Shown: piece after piece, positions 1-11,000 of the stretch
Position numbering within the stretch: the stretch's first letter is position 1
How the letters are laid out: each line of letters opens with the position of its first letter
Assembly (NCBI GenBank): GCA_965153455.1
Contig: OZ234504.1
Location: 620,001 to 684,000 of the forward strand
Direction of reading: 5' to 3'
DNA from: Sphagnum compactum
Lineage: Eukaryota; Bryophyta; Sphagnopsida; Sphagnales
Length of the DNA stretch: 64,000 nt
The notes under the pieces: model-generated
Told to the model about the DNA's origin: nothing
Databases searched by the model: none
Seen by the model: the letters and a program-made list of their open reading frames with translations, nothing else
Program-made: the position numbers and the translations under genes

Positions 1-539
1 GAATGTGATGGTGACTCCAGTCCAAGAATTTCTAGATTTGAAATTTGTTTTGCGACGTGTTCAAGAATACTACATACATGTGAATAATGTTGTACCGTGT
101 CTTCTGCTGTAGTGAATGCGTTGCGGACCATTTTCGGAGATCGGAACCAGAGCACTCCCAACATCGCTCTACAAACTTGCCTGGCTGGACTTCCAATACG
201 AGTCTCTATCCTTGCTTCTCTGATGCTTGGAAAGGAGTACTTTGCGTGCAATATCCCATCGTCAACTCTACCAACAGAATTAGTATTGTTGTTGGCTTGT
301 AAGTCTCCCTACTACCTATACAACATCCTAAAGAAGTTTTCAAATTTCTCCTTGCATTTACAAGGACCTCCCTAGTCAGAATGTCTCTTCAAAATAATAG
401 AAGTGAACCTTCCATTTGCTTAAGATCCTAATTTGATTAGGAAAGAAACTTTTATAAGTTCCCAAAATTTGAAAAGTTCTTTCAAGAGCTTCGAGGAATA
501 TTGTTTTCGGGCTCTTCTTCGGTTTCTCTCCCAGTCTCA

Positions 540-963
540 TGTTAGAAATAAATCCAGCTTAGGGGATATGCACACAAGCAAAAGAAAAATAAAGGACACG
601 AGATTTTATGTGGTTCAGCAAAAGCCTACATCCACGGAGCGCACCCACACTCAACTCACACTATGAAATCAATAATTACAATAGTGAAGAACTATCTCTC
701 TCAACTCTCACAATTTTCTCACTTCTCTACTTGGCACTCCACACCACTTGTAGATCTATTACAATGAAAACTATAAGAGTATTTATAGTTTCAAGTTCAC
801 CAACCAATTGCCACCAACTTCCACCTACCAAGTTCACCAACCAAGTTCACCAACTACCACTAAACTTAGACAATGGTGGTTGGTTGTTAATTTGGTAGGG
901 ACGGTGCAATTAATTTGATAGGCTTGGGTGGTGCAATTAATTGATCAGGCTTCACACACAACA
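540..963 (-). repeat. Copia 3' LTR (left end of element)
   Basis: The 424-bp LTR begins TGTTAGAAAT and ends CACACAACA. It is the downstream LTR of the minus-strand element and is preceded by the target duplication TCTCA (535-539). It differs from the right LTR at about five sites, all transitions. Confidence 0.95.
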
Positions 964-975
964 ATCTCCCACTTG
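964..975 (-). other. Copia polypurine tract
   Basis: The minus strand reads AAGTGGGAGAT directly before the 3' LTR. This is the usual primer for plus-strand DNA synthesis in plant copia elements. Confidence 0.88.
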
Positions 976-1055
976 AAGACTGAAACTCGAGTGGACTTCT
1001 TCCTCTTCCTTCGATGACTAGTGGATAGGTATGGCGCACTCATCCTTCTCTGTCT

Positions 1056-2068
1056 TCAACCTTGAAGACCCACTGCAGCTGCGCACAACTCCAGTTTCTT
1101 TGTAGTGACTGGTTTGGTTAACATGTCAGCCGGATTCTTGCTCCCTGCAATCTTCACAAGCTTTAATACCCCATCCTCGATTAACGACCGAATGAAATGG
1201 TAACGCAGGTCTATGTGCTTGGTCCTAGAATGGAACGCCGAATTCTTTGCCAAGTGTATCACACTCTGACTATCACTGTGCAACACATTCATCTCTTGCT
1301 CAAATCCTAACTCTGTTAATAACCCCTGTAATCATATAAGCTCTTTGCTAGCTTCAGTCACAGCCACATATTCCGCTTCAGTTGTAGATATTGTCACTAT
1401 CTTCTGCAACTGAGAAACCCAACTAATAGCGGTACTCCCCAATGTGAACACATATCCTATGGTGCTCCTCCTATGATCAACCTCTCCAGCAAAATTTGAA
1501 TCCACATAACCTTCCAGCTTGAGCTCATCTTTTCTGAAGGTTAAACACTTCTCTGTTGTACCTCGCAGGTACCTTAGGATCCACTTCACTGCTTCCCAGT
1601 GTTGCTTGCCTGGATTAGACATGTATCTGCTCATAACTCCCACTGCATGGGAAATGTCTGGTCTCATGCAAACCGTGGCGTACATCAGGCTTCCAATGGT
1701 TGAGGCATATGGTACTCTAGCCATGAAGTCCTTCTCTTCGTTTGTCTCTGGACACTGTTCCTTGGACAATCTAAAGTGACTAGTTAAAGGTGTTCTGATT
1801 GGCTTTGCATCCCTCATGTTGAACCTCTGTAACACCTTACGAATGTACTCTGCTTGAGACAGCTGCAAAGTACCTCCCTGTTCGTCTCTGCTAATCCTCA
1901 TTCCAAGTATTTGCTTTGTTGCACCCAAATCCTTCATTTCGAATTCACTCGACAATTGCTTCTTCAAATTGTTAATCTCTTCCAGATTTGCACCAGCTAC
2001 TAACATGTCATCAACATAAAGTAACAATATTATGAAACTCGATTTAGCTTTCTTGAAGTAGCAGCAAT
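1056..2068 (-). pseudogene. Copia pol, part 3: reverse transcriptase catalytic end and RNase H
   Basis: On the far side of the nested insertion the frame resumes with LLLYVDDMLVAG, which holds the catalytic YVDD box. It continues to the RNase H segment (GYVDSNFAGEVDHRRST, TEAEYVAVTEASKELI). A TGA at 1334-1332 replaces what is usually a tryptophan. The remaining frame carries the last RNase H part (LHSDSQSVIHLAKN, RTKHIDLRYHFIR, NPADMLTKP). No copia residues appear to be lost at the insertion point. Confidence 0.92.
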
Positions 2069-2073
2069 TTCAA

Positions 2074-2727
2074 ATGGTGACGGGCAAGTCACCAATTGTG
2101 CCCACAACTTGGGTTGGACAACCCACAAGTGATGCGAGTGAGGAAGTGCCCATGGTCACACAACTTGATGAAGAGAGGCGGCACTTGTGGGAAAGGGCCA
2201 AGGCCAATCTTGCAAAGGCGCATAAAAGGTACAAAGACTTTGCGGACAAGTCCCGACGAGAGGTGAATTTTGAAGAAGGGGATGAAGTGTGGTTGAACAT
2301 CAAAAATTTCCAGTTGCCCGAAGGTTTGAGCCACAAGTTCTTGGGCCCATATGCGGGTCCATTCAAAGTGTTGGAAAAGAAATTTCCCGACACTTACAAA
2401 CTAGAACTACCGGAAAATCTTAAGGTTCATCCCATATTTCATGTTTCGCTTTTGAAGCCGGTTGCCCGTGATGCCTCAAGGCCCGATCGAGAGCACAACT
2501 CAAGGCCCCCTTCGGACTTGGTTCATAATGAACCGGAATTTGAAGTGGAGGCCGTGCTCAAGTCAAGGCGAGTAAGGGGGCGAGAGCGGGAGTACTTGGT
2601 CAAGTGGAAAGGATACCATCCAATAGAGGCATCTTGGGTGAATGAATACGACATGGAACATGCCCAAGAAGCCATAGAAGAATTCCACAATAGACCGGCA
2701 AAAAGGCAAAGGAAACATAAACCGTGA
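2074..2727 (+). pseudogene. Gypsy integrase C-terminal region with chromodomain (truncated pol)
   Basis: This 217-codon open stretch has no internal stop. It starts in the region upstream of the integrase C-terminus (VTGKSPIVPT), then has the GDEVWLNIKNFQLPEG and LGPYAGPFKVLEK module and the HPIFHVSLLKP motif. It ends with a chromodomain of about 50 residues (FEVEAVLKSRR...YLVKWKGY...SWVNEYD). The chromodomain places the parent element in the chromovirus clade, where it is thought to steer integration to marked chromatin. Reverse transcriptase, RNase H and the integrase catalytic core are absent, so it is a fragment. Confidence 0.93.
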
Positions 2728-3509
2728 TGAGGACATCACCTTTTTTTTAGGGGGCGGAAAGTTACACAAATGTACCACATCAAGTTGTAAGTGAAATAAA
2801 AGCTAAGTTTTGAAACTTCCAAGAGATTGCATCACAAACATAATGGTATGTTAGAAAGGGGCGGGTTGTCAAGTGGCATGGACAAATGGAACTCTCTTGC
2901 GTAAGCCCAAATCAAAATCGGACTCCTACTTGGGGGGCTAAGAAAAATCTTGGTCCCAAAAGAGGAGGCAAGCAGGGTGAGCTTGCGGGGACGTGCACAT
3001 GCCCAAAGTGCATCCCAAAGGGTTGGTTGGTAGTGGCGGCCAACGCGGGAAGTCATGACCCCGTTCGTGTACTATAATCACGTAGCTTGGGACTTAGGCT
3101 TTTGCAAAGCCTAAACGTCGCTTCTCGTACCTTGATAAGCATACCTTTAGGAAAGGCTTGATTGTTGTGATCAAGGCGCAAGATTGGGAAAGGAGTCATG
3201 TCAAGTAGCTTAGGTCAAGATTAGGCTTGGCTTGAGTTCCTCATGGGGGGAAGGTTGAAAGAATGGCCTCCCAAATGAGGGCTTCGTCAATTAGGCTAGT
3301 TAGGTCTTTTGACGAAGTAATGGAGGGTTTCTATTGAGACACCCTTGGACTTGCCAAGAGAGTGTTGGAAGCTTGGGGACGCCTAAGTTAGCTTGAGGTA
3401 AGGTCTGGCCGCAAAGAGTCGGCATTTGATGGCCAAGGATCCAAAAGAAAGCAATTGCAATTGTTGAAAGAAAATCTAAGTGTCAATGAGGACATTGACC
3501 TCTTCTTCT
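2728..3509 (+). other. Gypsy 3' untranslated stretch
   Basis: This segment of about 780 bp lies between the pol stop and the polypurine tract. I see no conserved coding sequence in it. It contains two similar GATGAGGACAT... motifs, one right after the stop and one near 3486, suggesting a duplicated polypurine region. Confidence 0.55.
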
Positions 3510-3521
3510 AGTGGGGGAGAG
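3510..3521 (+). other. Gypsy polypurine tract
   Basis: AGTGGGGGAGAG sits directly before TGTCACAACC, the start of the gypsy LTR. It is the expected primer site for plus-strand synthesis. A second purine-rich run at 2748-2759, after the pol stop, is further from a good LTR start. Confidence 0.75.
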
Positions 3522-4469
3522 TGTCACAACCCTAGCTTTGGGCTCGCGACCAAGGCAAAGGGAATTGCAAGGGTGCGGGCCAAGAGGAAGCTCGAGAGTT
3601 AAGGCAAGAGGAAGCCCGGGAGTCACATCACATGCTCCCGGGATTATTAGAAAGTGTGAGGGAGTATGAGGGAGTGAACCCTCACACTCCCAAGGCAACT
3701 CCCACTTTGGGAGATGGAGTCCCGGTGGACTCCCAAAACTTCAGAGAGCGATTGCAGGGGTCAAACCTCAATTTCTTGTGGCTAATTTATATCATTGAAA
3801 AGCTCTTGAAGCGTAGATGTCTAAAATGGGCTCGCATTGCTCATTTGGACATCTGAAACACAAGTTATGACCAAAAGAACGGCCGTGAGTCGAACTGCCA
3901 GTTTGACTCCCGACCACAAAAAGTCGGGAATCGACCCGATTTACTTAGCTGAAAGGGGCGTGCCACATATCGTTGGAAAGCTCTCGACGAGAGCTACAAC
4001 TTTGCTTCAGACCGCATTGCGATCCGAGGTCTGCTCAAAAAGTTATGGGGCTCCAAAGTCGTGGGAGGTCCCATTTGGCGCGATTTCGGGACTCCCACGC
4101 GGGAGTCCCGGGAAAAATAGCCATTTGGATGTAGCCTCCGTGGAAAGCTGCAGAGTATACTATAAGGGGGAAGGTGGTGGCTTCCCCCAAGTCCAGGCCG
4201 TGATGAGTCTTGTGTGTCCGTGTTGCCCGTGGCTGGTCCCAGCACCAAGGGTGCTCCAACTATGCACTAACCACTTTGTGTGGGTTCTATGTAGGCCCGT
4301 GTGAGTGACTGAAGCTTGTCAATTCTTCCTAGTCCCATCCCGGAGCTCCAACACGCCCCTCTACCCCTCAAAGTGTTGTGAGCTAGGGAGCGTGCTCCGA
4401 CTCCTCTCTTTTCCGCTGCTTTCTACTTGGGCTCACATTTGAGCCCTTTAAGGAGTTAGGAGTGCGTCA
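3522..4469 (+). repeat. Gypsy 3' LTR (about 948 bp)
   Basis: The LTR begins TGTCACAACC, typical of plant gypsy LTRs, and ends in CA just before the presumed target duplication TCAAT. It is visibly more GC-rich than its surroundings. An internal ACTATAAGGGG (about 4159-4169) is a plausible promoter TATA box. No partner LTR exists in the window, so its age cannot be measured here. Confidence 0.8.
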
Positions 4470-4535
4470 TCAATGGTCAGCATTGCATCTGAAGTACCCA
4501 TTCCTTTGCATAAACCCATCGAACTTCTTGTACCA

Positions 4536-5714
4536 CTATCGGGGAGCTTGTTTCAAACCATACACGCTCTTCGTCAATCTGCAAACCATCTTTTCATTGC
4601 CCTTTTTCGCAAACCCCTCTGGTTGCTACATGTATATCTCTTCCTCCAAATCTCCATGAAGAAATGCAGTTTTGACATCCAACTGCTCAAGATATAACCC
4701 CTTTGTTGCGATAATGCTTAACACTAACCGGATCGTAGTTAGTTTAACAACAAGAGAAAAAATCTTAGTGTAATCAATACCTTCCTTTTGCTGCAAGCCT
4801 TTGACCACTAGTCTCGCTTTGTATCTCTTGGAACCATCATGTTCCTCTTTGATTCGAAACACCCATTTGTTTTGTAGGGCTTTCTTTCCTTCAGGCAACT
4901 TGGCTAACTCCCAAGTCTGATTGGATACAAGCGACTTCATCTCTTCCTTCATTGCAAGCTCCCACTTGCTCGCATCTTCTCCCTGACATGCCTCATCATA
5001 GCATTCAGGTTCTCCTGCATCTGTCAATAACAAGTATTGCAAGTACCTCCTATTTGGTACATGTGGGCGAGTGGATTTTCGTAATGTACTCTGGGCCGTT
5101 GGGGATCTTCTCAAAACATTCCCAACTTGTGGATTTAGTACCCTCTGACCAATTAGACTATGTGGTGTTGGAATTTCATCTTGTGGTATAAGTTCTTCAA
5201 CCTGAGGCTGCACATCTTGTTCTTCATCTTTTTGACTACCATGTTCCATGATCCTACCACCCGATACATCTTCTGGCCCAAAATAGTCTGGTTTTCTCTG
5301 CTCAGACTTCTCTGTGTTTCTGTCCTTGTACATGACCTTTTCATTGAAGACAACATCTCTACTTCTGATCATCTTGCGGTTTTGGTCGTCCCAGAGTTTA
5401 TATCCAAACTCGTCTTCGCCATAACCCACCAAGGTGCATTTCACTGATTTGGCATCCAACTTGCTCCTTGCATGATCACTTACATGTACATAAGATACAC
5501 ACCCAAACACTTTCAAATGAGAAAGTTTTACCTCTTTCCCAGTCCAGATCTCTTCTGGTATAGCGAGGTCCAAAGGCTTTGATGGTCCTCTGTTGATCAA
5601 GTATGCTGTTGTATTAACTGCTTCTGCCCAGAACTGCTTCGGTAACCCTGACTGTAGGCGCATGCTTCTAGCTCTCTCGGTCAATGTCCTGTTCACACGT
5701 TCTGCTGTACCATT
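4536..5714 (-). pseudogene. Copia pol, part 2: integrase end and first half of reverse transcriptase
   Basis: The frame resumes directly after the stop with the NGTAERVNRTLTE segment of integrase. It runs through the linker into the reverse transcriptase (WELAKLPEGKKAL, KARLVVKG, LDVKTAFLHGDLEEEIYM). Two further in-frame TAG codons follow, at 4628-4626 and 4538-4536. The second stands where the family has a glutamine (YGLKQAPR-Q-W). The reverse-transcriptase frame is then cut by the gypsy insertion. Confidence 0.92.
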
Positions 5715-6713
5715 CTACTGCGGTGTACCTGGCACCGTCCTTACGAGCTTTATCCCGTTCTGGTAGCAAAACTTCTTGAACTCGTTGTCTTCGTACTCTC
5801 CACCATTGTCTGAACGCAACTTCTTGATCTTCAAACCTGTCTCATTCTCAACCATAGCTTTCCATTTCTTGAAAGCTTCAAACACATCAGACTTGTGTCG
5901 TAAGAAGTAAACCCATACCTTCCTGGAATGGTCGTCGATGAAAGTGACGAAATATTGTTTACCTCCGATTGATGAGACTGAAGCTGGACCCCATACGTCG
6001 GTGTGCACTAGTTCCAGCTTCTCCTTTGCCGGTGCTCTTCCGGCCTTCTTGAAGCTCACTCGCTTCTGCTTCCTAAGAATGCGACTCTCACAGAAATCAA
6101 CCTCAACGAACTTCAACCCTGGCAGTTTACTTCTCGATTGCAGACACTTCAATCCTTGGCTACTCATGTGCCCAAACTTTTGGTGCCACAAATTTGGATC
6201 CTCTTTACCTTCGGCCACTGCGGCCAAACCACACCCATCGGTAGTTGTGTAAAGAGTCCCATTCTTAGTTCCTTGGGCGATTGTCATTGCTCCTTTCGAG
6301 ATCTTCCACTTATCTCCCGTGAAAGTCGTCACATAGCCGTCTGATGAAAACTGCCCAATGGAGATCAAATTCTTTCTCAAGTCCGGTACGTGCCTCACAT
6401 TGTCGAGTTTCCAAACTGAGCCATTCAGCTGGATCTTCACATCTCCTTTCCCGGTAATGTCGCATGCTTGATCGTCACCAAGATACACCTTACCGAAATT
6501 TTCGGAGATATAGTTTTCGAACAAATCCATGTGTGAGGTGGCATGGAATGACGCCCCTGAGTCCAACACCCAAGATTCCATCTTGCTTTCCAATGCGCAA
6601 ATAAGGCAATTGTCTACTTCCTCTGAAACACAATTTGCACTATTCTTGCCATCGTCCTTCTTTCCAAATTTACACTCACTACAGTAGTGACCCATCTTGC
6701 CACATTCCAGCAC
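5715..6713 (-). pseudogene. Copia pol, part 1: knuckle end, protease, integrase N-terminal and catalytic core
   Basis: The open stretch begins inside the CCHC knuckle (CGKMGHY..C). It continues through an aspartic-protease motif DSGASFHAT (near 6563), the pre-integrase HHCC region (LWHQKFGHM), and the integrase core with HTDVWGP, FIDDHSRKVWVYF and LRSDNGGEY. It ends at a TAG (5717-5715) where copia integrases have a conserved glutamine in TPQ-Q-NG, consistent with CAG to TAG. The active-site residues of protease and integrase are present, so inactivation comes from the breaks and not from lost catalytic residues. Confidence 0.93.
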
Positions 6714-7489
6714 TCGATGTCTTTCTTGCTTCGCTGCTGATTACCTGAATTGTTGCCTTGGTGATTCCTGGACTTGGATCTTCCTCTTGACTTTGATCTA
6801 CCTCGTTGATCTCTGTTCCGATTCTTGTTTCTGCTTTCTCTACCTTCCATGTTCAATGCTGAAGATGATGCCCCTGATCCCTCTTCACGCATCCTGATTT
6901 CCTGGGTCATAATAATGTCTACGACCTGTTGGAAGGCTAACTTTTCTTTTCCGAATGAGTTGGCGATCGATTGACACGTCGTACTCCAACTCTTTGGCAT
7001 CTGGCCTAGAATTATGCCTGCCAACACTTCATCATCAAATACTATAGAAACCGAATTTAACCCATCTGTTACCTCGTTGAACACATTCAGGTGCTCCTTG
7101 AAGCTCTGATTTTCTGACATCTTCAGATTTACTAGCTTCTTTATCAGATGGACCTTCCTTGCCGCAGAAGGTTGCTCATATAAATTCGATAGGGCCTTCA
7201 TGAGATCTGCCGCTGTCTCTTGACCCTTGATGTTGAAGGCGACTGATTTTGACAAACTAAGTCAAATTGCTCCTAGCGCTTTCCGGTCCAAAACCATCCA
7301 CTGCACGTCAGTCATATCTCTTGGTTTACGTTTGACCACCCATTCTTCATCGGACATGTCCTTCGGTTTTTCTACTATCGGCATATACAAGTCCTTCTGG
7401 TACAGATAGTCCTCCATCTGCATCCTCCAAAAGCTGAAATTTGTACCGTTGAATTTCTCTATTTTGTATGTATCCTTTTCAGACCCCAT
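6700..7489 (-). pseudogene. Copia gag (capsid/nucleocapsid), broken
   Basis: The frame starts with an ATG at 7489 (MGSEKDTYKIEKFNG, a UBN2/gag-like start with the FxGTNFxxW region). It covers the capsid region and an R/S-rich basic segment before a CCHC zinc knuckle. A TGA at 7264-7262 interrupts it where the family usually has an arginine, consistent with CGA to TGA. A one-base deletion inside the knuckle, near 6705, moves the rest of the polyprotein into another frame. The product would be the nucleic-acid-packaging protein of the retrotransposon particle. Confidence 0.88.
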
Positions 7490-7581
7490 TGTTCTGACTC
7501 AAACTAAGAACGGGCAAGCAATCTGAACTGGTCCAGAATCCTCAACTCTGGATCCTATACACCCTAAGCCTTGAAACCTAT

Positions 7582-7593
7582 GCTCTGATACCA
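7582..7593 (-). other. Copia primer-binding site
   Basis: The minus strand reads TGGTATCAGAGC two bases inside the 5' LTR. This is the standard plant copia primer-binding site, complementary to initiator methionine tRNA. Its position fixes the element's orientation. Confidence 0.93.
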
Positions 7594-7595
7594 GT

Positions 7596-8019
7596 TGTTA
7601 GAAATAAATCCAGCTTAGGGGATATGCACACAAGCAAAAAAAAAATGAAGGACACGAGATTTTATGTGGTTCAGCAAAAGCCTACATCCACGGAGCGCAC
7701 CCGCACTCAACTCACACTATGAAATCGATAATTACAATAGTGAAGAACTATCTCTCTCAACTCTCACAATTTTCTCACTTCTCTACTTGGCACTCCACAC
7801 CACTTGTAGATCTATTACAATGAAAACTATAAGAGTATTTATAGTTTCAAGTTCACCAACCAATTGCCACCAACTCCCACCTACCAAGTTCACCAACCAA
7901 GTTCACCAACTACCACTAAACTTAGACAATGGTGGTTGGTTGTTAATTTGGTAGGGACGGTGCAATTAATTTGATAGGCTTGGGTGGTGCAATTAATTGA
8001 TCAGGCTTCACACACAACA
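7596..8019 (-). repeat. Copia 5' LTR (right end of element)
   Basis: This is the 424-bp promoter-side LTR of the minus-strand element, followed by the target duplication TCTCA (8020-8024). A TATA-like TATAAATA lies on the minus strand at 7836-7843, a sensible place for the LTR promoter. Confidence 0.95.
7836..7843 (-). promoter_or_regulatory. TATA box of the copia LTR
   Basis: On the minus strand the 5' LTR reads TATAAATA here. The same motif is present in the other LTR. It probably marks the U3 promoter, but no transcription start can be assigned from sequence alone. Confidence 0.55.
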
Positions 8020-11000
8020 TCTCATTGGGCCCTCAAATTCAAGCAGAGCCTTAAAAGATGTTCCTTACAATAGGGAAAAGAACTTTTCCAAATTTGGGAA
8101 CCTTACAAAAGTGGAAGCTCCTTTCCATAATCGAATTAAATACATCTCTAGTTGTGTAAGTAAATGCTTTGACATGTTTCTCAATCCAGTACAAGTACAT
8201 CCCTTCTTCGGTTTTTTGCAACCTGGATTGAAAAAACATGTCAAAACATCTACTTACTGGATTGATACAAATAGGAGTAGTGTGACCATGTTATTCAATA
8301 GTACAAAACAAGTACGCTAAAAACTCTCTTGGGGTTAGACTACAATTCTTTCAGGGCTAATTTAAGTTCTAACAATAATATGAGGGTCGTGGTGGATGGG
8401 TAGAATTTTGGATGATGCTTCTATAGTGGGCACTTTGCCACCGGAGATAGGAGGCCTGCAAAATCTTGCCATCTTGTAAGTTTGTGAAGAAAATTGAAAT
8501 CATGCACTGAAGTTATTTTTGATATGTAAATGCAAATTTTATAATGTTTAGAATGATTACAACTAGACTCATGATAATTGGCCACACAGGAAGACAAACA
8601 AAGGGTATTTCTAAGTCAGCTTTACAACTCTCTAGGACACTTCTCTCAAATTATATGAAAGATCAACATTCGGTGTTCTTTTAGAGCTTGTTCACATTTA
8701 GATATTTGTACGATTAAAACTTACTTTTCTTGTGGGCCATGATATGTTTTGCAGAAGTTTAACACGCAACTCGGGGCTTACTGGTCCCATTCCTGAAGAG
8801 ATTAATAACTTGGCCACTTTGCAGATTTTGTAAGAAAATCTTCAATTATCAAACAACTTGGTTCTACTCCACAACAATTTGTTGAAAATACATGCTACAT
8901 GTGACTTGGCATTGAGTTGATAGATACATGGGCATATGTTAGGATTGACAGTGACATTAATCTCCGCTGTTTCTAGTTGTTTGATTATAATGTCATCTAT
9001 TGCACAAACATAATATAATTTCTTAATTTCAAGTAAAAAAACAAAGACATAGATGCATGTTAAGCACATCAATGATTGATAGTTTCAATTTTTTTCTTCA
9101 ATTTTTCCCTCCAGGGATCTACATGATAACAATTTCAATGGAACCATTCCATACTTCACAAACCTTGGGAACCTTCAAGAGTTGTAAGTCTAAATTTCTC
9201 TTTCAACAATCCATTTTGCTAGTGTGTGATGTTTGTGATACTTAATCACAATAACCTTGTAGTCAGATACTAATTTTAACCCATTATTGTTGTGTCTAGG
9301 GTTTGGGAACCCTTTCTAAACCCTAGACCCCAACCATGGAAACCTTGAAACCTAAACCAGCAACAGTGGGTAATGGCCAAAAAATAACTCCTGGGGAGAA
9401 TTGTATTTGGATGAAAGGGTGAGAATGTCATTTCACAACATACATAGATAACATAGTTAGATGGAATATAGTGTTTTGGGCACAGATGTAAAGCTACAAA
9501 CAACACGTAAGAAATCCCAACTACATGATTTCAAAATGTTCACTTCCTTGTATCCATCTTTGGGAAGAGGGGAGGAAAAAAGAGGTGGGTTTAGTTTTGG
9601 ACTACATTTATTAAATTATAGATACATTTGCATGATGATGTATCTTCACACAAAGAATGTGAAGGGATGGAACTAATCATTTTTGCTCGTATTTCAGAGA
9701 CTTAAGTGGGAATCAATTGACGGGGGAGATCCCCAACCTTGGTGGCCTGAGTTGGTTGCGAACTCTTAAACTGTCTGGAAATCAATTATATGGGCCCGCT
9801 CCAGCATTCCTTGACAGCATCATATCACAAGGCCTTGCAAATCTAACAGCTCTAACAACCTTGTAAGATGAAGTTTCACCACCCAAGCAATGAAATGCAA
9901 TTACCATGTGTTTTTTGGTGTATATGGTCATTTCGAGATTGTAATGTTTGGCCTCAAGTTTACTAGTTGTAATTTCACCGTAAAATATGTATCGCTCAAG
10001 TGAATTCTTGCAAAAAAAATTGTAATCTATTTGAAATTGTCCTGTTGTAATGACCATCGCCCTACTAAATATTTGTTGAACCTGTACATATATTCAGATT
10101 CTAAGCATTCAGCTTTGCCATGCAGGGATTTATTAAATAACATGTTGTCTGGACCGCCACCTGACCTCACAACAATGCCCACACTTCAATATTTGTGAGT
10201 GGCTATTTCTTGACCTACATACTACATAGTGTTGTAACAATAATTTGGAATTTTCATTATCTTTGGTGTTGCATCCCAGGTTTCCTTTTTGAACAAGTCA
10301 TCCAACATCTAAAATTGGACAGTAAATTAAAATGTTGAAATTGTGTGTGCCTGTGTTTCAAAAAATTAAGTATATTTGCTTTGCGTGTTTATAATTAGCA
10401 CATAATCATTGTCTCGCTCAGGCACAGAAATTCCAAACTTGCTAAAGTTGGCAAGACACACATCAAATGACCTAAAGGCATGATTCTTCCTAATTGCCAT
10501 GCCAAATTTAAATTATGCTAGGATGTGATAGGACAACATGTCGCATGTCATAAGTATTGTTACTTTTTGCATGTTCTTAATCTATATGGTGGTTCTTAGA
10601 TGGTTGTAGCATGAAAATACATGTGTGCATGCATTCTTCTTAATTATTATTTTCTAAGATGCTTAACTTTAGAAGATAATGTGTCATCGGTCTCGATTTA
10701 GATGCAACCCAAAGCCACATATATGTGATATAATAAACTAAACAAACATGATTAAAAATCTTCCTTATAGTGGGAGGAACATTAAAGTCTTTGATTTAGG
10801 TTTATAGGGAACGTGAATTTGGGTAGTTGCATGTTTTGATTTTGACCAAAAAGTTCAATGTTTATTTTTGACTAGTTTTAAAATTGGTCTCTTACCTTGA
10901 ATGTTGTTATCTAGATCATCTACTAAATTTAATTGTGTGTGTTGGAAATGCAAATTATTTTTCAGGAATTTAAGTATGAACAAATTTGATGGTCTTATAG

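Larger units (their letters stand above)
2069..4469 (+). mobile_element. 5'-truncated Ty3/gypsy chromovirus fragment nested in copia
   Basis: About 2.4 kb of plus-strand gypsy sequence interrupts the copia reverse transcriptase. It contains the C-terminal end of integrase with a chromodomain, a roughly 0.8-kb untranslated stretch, a polypurine tract and a full 3' LTR. The 5' LTR, gag and most of pol are missing. The copia sequence flanking it reads GCAAT at 2064-2068 and TCAAT at 4470-4474, which fits a 5-bp target duplication with one later change. The truncated end therefore sits exactly at the target-site border. Confidence 0.9.
540..8019 (-). mobile_element. Complete Ty1/copia LTR retrotransposon, carrying a nested gypsy fragment
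   Basis: The element lies on the minus strand in the first visible intron of copy A. Two 424-bp LTRs (540-963 and 7596-8019) start TG and end CA. They are flanked by a perfect 5-bp duplication, TCTCA, at 535-539 and 8020-8024. A primer-binding site and a polypurine tract abut the LTRs at the expected ends. Internal order on the minus strand is gag, CCHC knuckle, protease, integrase, reverse transcriptase, RNase H, which is the copia order. The LTRs differ at about five of 424 positions, so the insertion is young. Coding capacity is lost through five nonsense codons, a one-base deletion in the zinc knuckle, and a 2.4-kb gypsy insertion in the reverse transcriptase. It cannot move by itself, although its ends remain usable in trans. 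Confidence 0.97.

Noticed and set aside
2745-2765. Alternative gypsy LTR start after the purine run beside the pol stop
   Set aside because: No TGT start follows cleanly. AGTGGGGGAGAG plus TGTCACAACC at 3510-3531 is a far better tract/LTR junction.
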